Below, in pieces: positions 61,849 through 64,000 of a stretch of DNA of 64,000 nt; positions within the stretch are counted from its first letter, which is position 1, and each line of letters opens with the position of its first letter. Both the position numbers and the translations under genes were made by a program. The notes under the pieces are model-generated. The model saw only the letters and a list, made by a program, of their open reading frames with translations, was not told where the DNA came from and did no database searches. This DNA is from Saccharothrix sp. ALI-22-I (GTDB lineage: Bacteria > Actinomycetota > Actinomycetes > Mycobacteriales > Pseudonocardiaceae), in assembly GCF_001984175.1 (NCBI RefSeq), contig NZ_MTQP01000038.1, positions 25,776 to 89,775 of the forward strand. The letters are read 5' to 3'.

Positions 61849-62700
61849 ATGAGCGAGAAGAAGGTTTGGTTCATCACCGGCGCCGGTCGAGGCCTCGGTG
61901 TCGACGTCGCCAAGGCGGCCCTGGCTGCCGGCCACGCGGTGGTTGCCACCGCCCGCAACGCCGAGTCCGTCACCCGGGCGATCGGTGAGCGCGACGACCT
62001 GCTGGCCGTCGACCTCGACGTCACCGACCCCGCCTCCGCCCAGGTCGCCGTCGCGGCAGGCGTCGAGCGGTTCGGCCGGCTCGACGTGGTGGTCAACAAC
62101 GCCGGCAACTTCCAGGCCGGGTTCTTCGAGGAGATGACGCCCGAGGCGTTCCGCTCCCAGATCGAGACCACCCTGTTCGGGCCGGTCAACGTCACCCGCG
62201 CCGCGCTGCCGCAGCTGCGCGCCCAGCGCTCCGGTCTGGTGATCACGATCTCCTCCACCGCGGGCATTGCCTCCCCGGTGGAGTTCACGACCGCTTACGC
62301 GGCGTCCAAGTTCGGTGTCGAGGGCTGGATGGAGGCGTTGACGCCGGAGGTCGCGCCGTTCGGCATCAAGACGATGCTGGTCGAGCCCGGCTTCTTCCGC
62401 ACCGAGCTCCTCAGCCCGCAGTCCACGCAGTACGCCGAGTCCTCGATCGCGGATTACGCGGAGCGCACGGAGCAGACCATCGAGGCCTGGCGGGGCATGG
62501 ACGGCAAGCAGGGCGGCGACCCCGCCAAGCTCGCTGACGCCCTCGTCGAGCTCGCTGCCCTCGAACAGCCCCCAGCGCGCTTCGCCGCCGGCGCCGACGC
62601 CGTGGCCACCTTCGAACAGAAGGCCAACGCCCTCCTCGCCCAGGCCGAAGCCCACCGCGAGCTGTCCACCAGCCTCGCCCACGCCGACGCCGACACCTGA
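61849..62700 (+). CDS. Short-chain dehydrogenase/reductase (classical SDR), 283 aa
   Basis: NAD(P)-dependent oxidoreductase of unknown substrate. The Rossmann motif TGAGRGLG lies near residue 10, NNAG near 84, and the catalytic Ser (ISSTAG, ~137) with YAASK (~152) complete the active site. The overall pattern, with FGVEGWMEAL, VEPGFFRTELL and a longer C-terminus after the core, matches SDRs annotated as oxidoreductases in many actinobacteria. GAGGA lies 11 nt before the chosen ATG. The frame is open further upstream, but that part crosses the regulatory repeat and was rejected. It probably shares regulation with the hydrolase at 60090 through the common upstream element. Confidence 0.88.
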   Translation: MSEKKVWFITGAGRGLGVDVAKAALAAGHAVVATARNAESVTRAIGERDDLLAVDLDVTDPASAQVAVAAGVERFGRLDVVVNNAGNFQAGFFEEMTPEAFRSQIETTLFGPVNVTRAALPQLRAQRSGLVITISSTAGIASPVEFTTAYAASKFGVEGWMEALTPEVAPFGIKTMLVEPGFFRTELLSPQSTQYAESSIADYAERTEQTIEAWRGMDGKQGGDPAKLADALVELAALEQPPARFAAGADAVATFEQKANALLAQAEAHRELSTSLAHADADT

Positions 62701-62737
62701 ACCCATCTCGCACCCCTGAAAGGGAAGACAGCAGCCC

Positions 62738-63090
62738 ATGACTTCGAAACTGACCGGAACCGTCGCCCTCGCCACCGAGATCGAGCAGACGGGCGGCTCC
62801 GCGCTGGGCCGTGCAGGCTGACATCACCGACCGCACGCAGGCCGGGACAGCGGTCCAGCAGAGCATCGAGCGATTCGGCCGCCTCGGCATCCTGGTCGAC
62901 AACGCCGGCCTGATGCTCTTGGTCCGGTCGTCGGCGCGGACCCCGACGAGTGGGACAGCATGATCGCCATCAACGCCCGAGGACTGCTCTACACCACCCA
63001 CGCGGCCCTGCCGCACCTGCTCAAGGCAGCCGAGGACGGCCCTCGTCAGGTCGCCGACATCGTCAACATCAGCTCCATCGCGGCCGCGTG
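62738..63090 (+). pseudogene. Decayed second SDR gene
   Basis: Begins at an ATG with a good binding site (GAAAGGGAAG) as MTSKLTGTVALAT, but the nucleotide-binding GxxxGIG segment and about 40 further residues are deleted before EIEQTGGSAL. Two frameshifts follow, one before ADITDRTQAG and one near 62925 before DPDEWDSMIAINARG. Similarity ends at NISSIA, before the catalytic Tyr. The enzyme cannot be functional. Confidence 0.8.
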
Positions 63091-63371
63091 GCGGGAAAGG
63101 GATGAAGCGCTCCGGCACATCAGAGCCTCCACCACAACCGGCGCGCTTCATCGATCACCAAGCACAACGACCACCACGCCGCCGCCGCGGTCGGCAGCCG
63201 GCCCACACCCCTCAGGAAACCGCCGTATCCATCACCGCCGAGATCGTCGCCCACGCCAACAGGGGCACCGGCCTGCCTCTGTCCCGCCGCACCGGCCCCA
63301 TCCACCGGCCTGCCGCACACAGCGCCACATGAGATCGCCCGGAAACGGAAACCGAAGAACGGAGTTCTCTG
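63091..63371. other. Spacer between the two broken redox genes
   Basis: No gene recognised; short Pro/Arg-rich open frames are compositional. The last bases include the GGAG binding site of the following gene. Confidence 0.4.

Positions 63372-64000
<629 letters not shown>

Overview
The window looks like chromosomal DNA of a high-GC actinobacterium. The closest guess is a Pseudonocardiales-type rare actinomycete (low confidence), based on codon use, the serine recombinase type and the trypsin/NACHT system. It holds one end of a large type I modular polyketide cluster with its deoxyaminosugar genes (1-46.7 kb), a strip of decayed mobile DNA (46.8-52.9 kb), and then a conflict-type gene pair and a small redox/hydrolase locus (53.2-64 kb).

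PKS region, transcribed leftward. The order is glycosyltransferase (39484-38171), PKS A (37600-21704; loading AT-ACP plus modules 1-3), a possible 105-aa gene, a flavin epoxidase, PKS B (module 4), PKS C (modules 5-7) and the start of PKS D (module 8, cut by the window edge). Domain reading: loading AT for an uncarboxylated starter; M1 KS-AT(methylmalonyl)-KR-ACP; M2 the same; M3 KS-AT(malonyl)-DH-KR-ACP; M4 KS-AT(methylmalonyl)-KR-ACP; M5 KS-AT(methylmalonyl)-dead KR-ACP; M6 KS-AT(methylmalonyl)-KR-ACP; M7 KS-AT(malonyl)-KR-ACP. This predicts a propionate-rich chain with one early alkene and one ketone. No thioesterase is in view, so the assembly line continues to the left. A MonCI/LasC-like epoxidase inside the PKS operon, combined with a complete set of forosamine tailoring genes, is the most unusual chemical feature.

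Sugar region, transcribed rightward from the divergent promoter region 39485-39666. The genes are 2,3-dehydratase, [2Fe-2S]/PMP 3-dehydrase, 4-aminotransferase, N-methyltransferase and 3-ketoreductase. These are the steps from TDP-4-keto-6-deoxyglucose to TDP-forosamine; the two earlier primary-metabolism enzymes are not present. A CYP107-like P450 faces this operon and probably closes the right side of the cluster.

Mobile strip. Two inverted copies of the same transposase end (46.8 kb and 52.8 kb) bracket about 6 kb. Inside are an intact serine recombinase, a fragment of another recombinase, a dead IS3 OrfA, a short secreted peptide, a beheaded DUF5713 gene, and a dead integrase-core IS into which an apparently intact IS5-family element has inserted (18-bp terminal repeats, TTA target duplication).

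Right arm. A 1725-aa trypsin-NACHT-repeat protein stands head to head with a small trypsin-co-occurring-domain protein, an arrangement typical of actinobacterial conflict (immunity-like) systems. Beyond it an XRE/MmyB-type regulator diverges from a secreted hydrolase. The same ~106-bp two-block sequence lies upstream of both the hydrolase and an SDR gene 1.7 kb away, suggesting a shared promoter/operator. The window ends in decayed redox genes, one of them cut by a transposase fragment.
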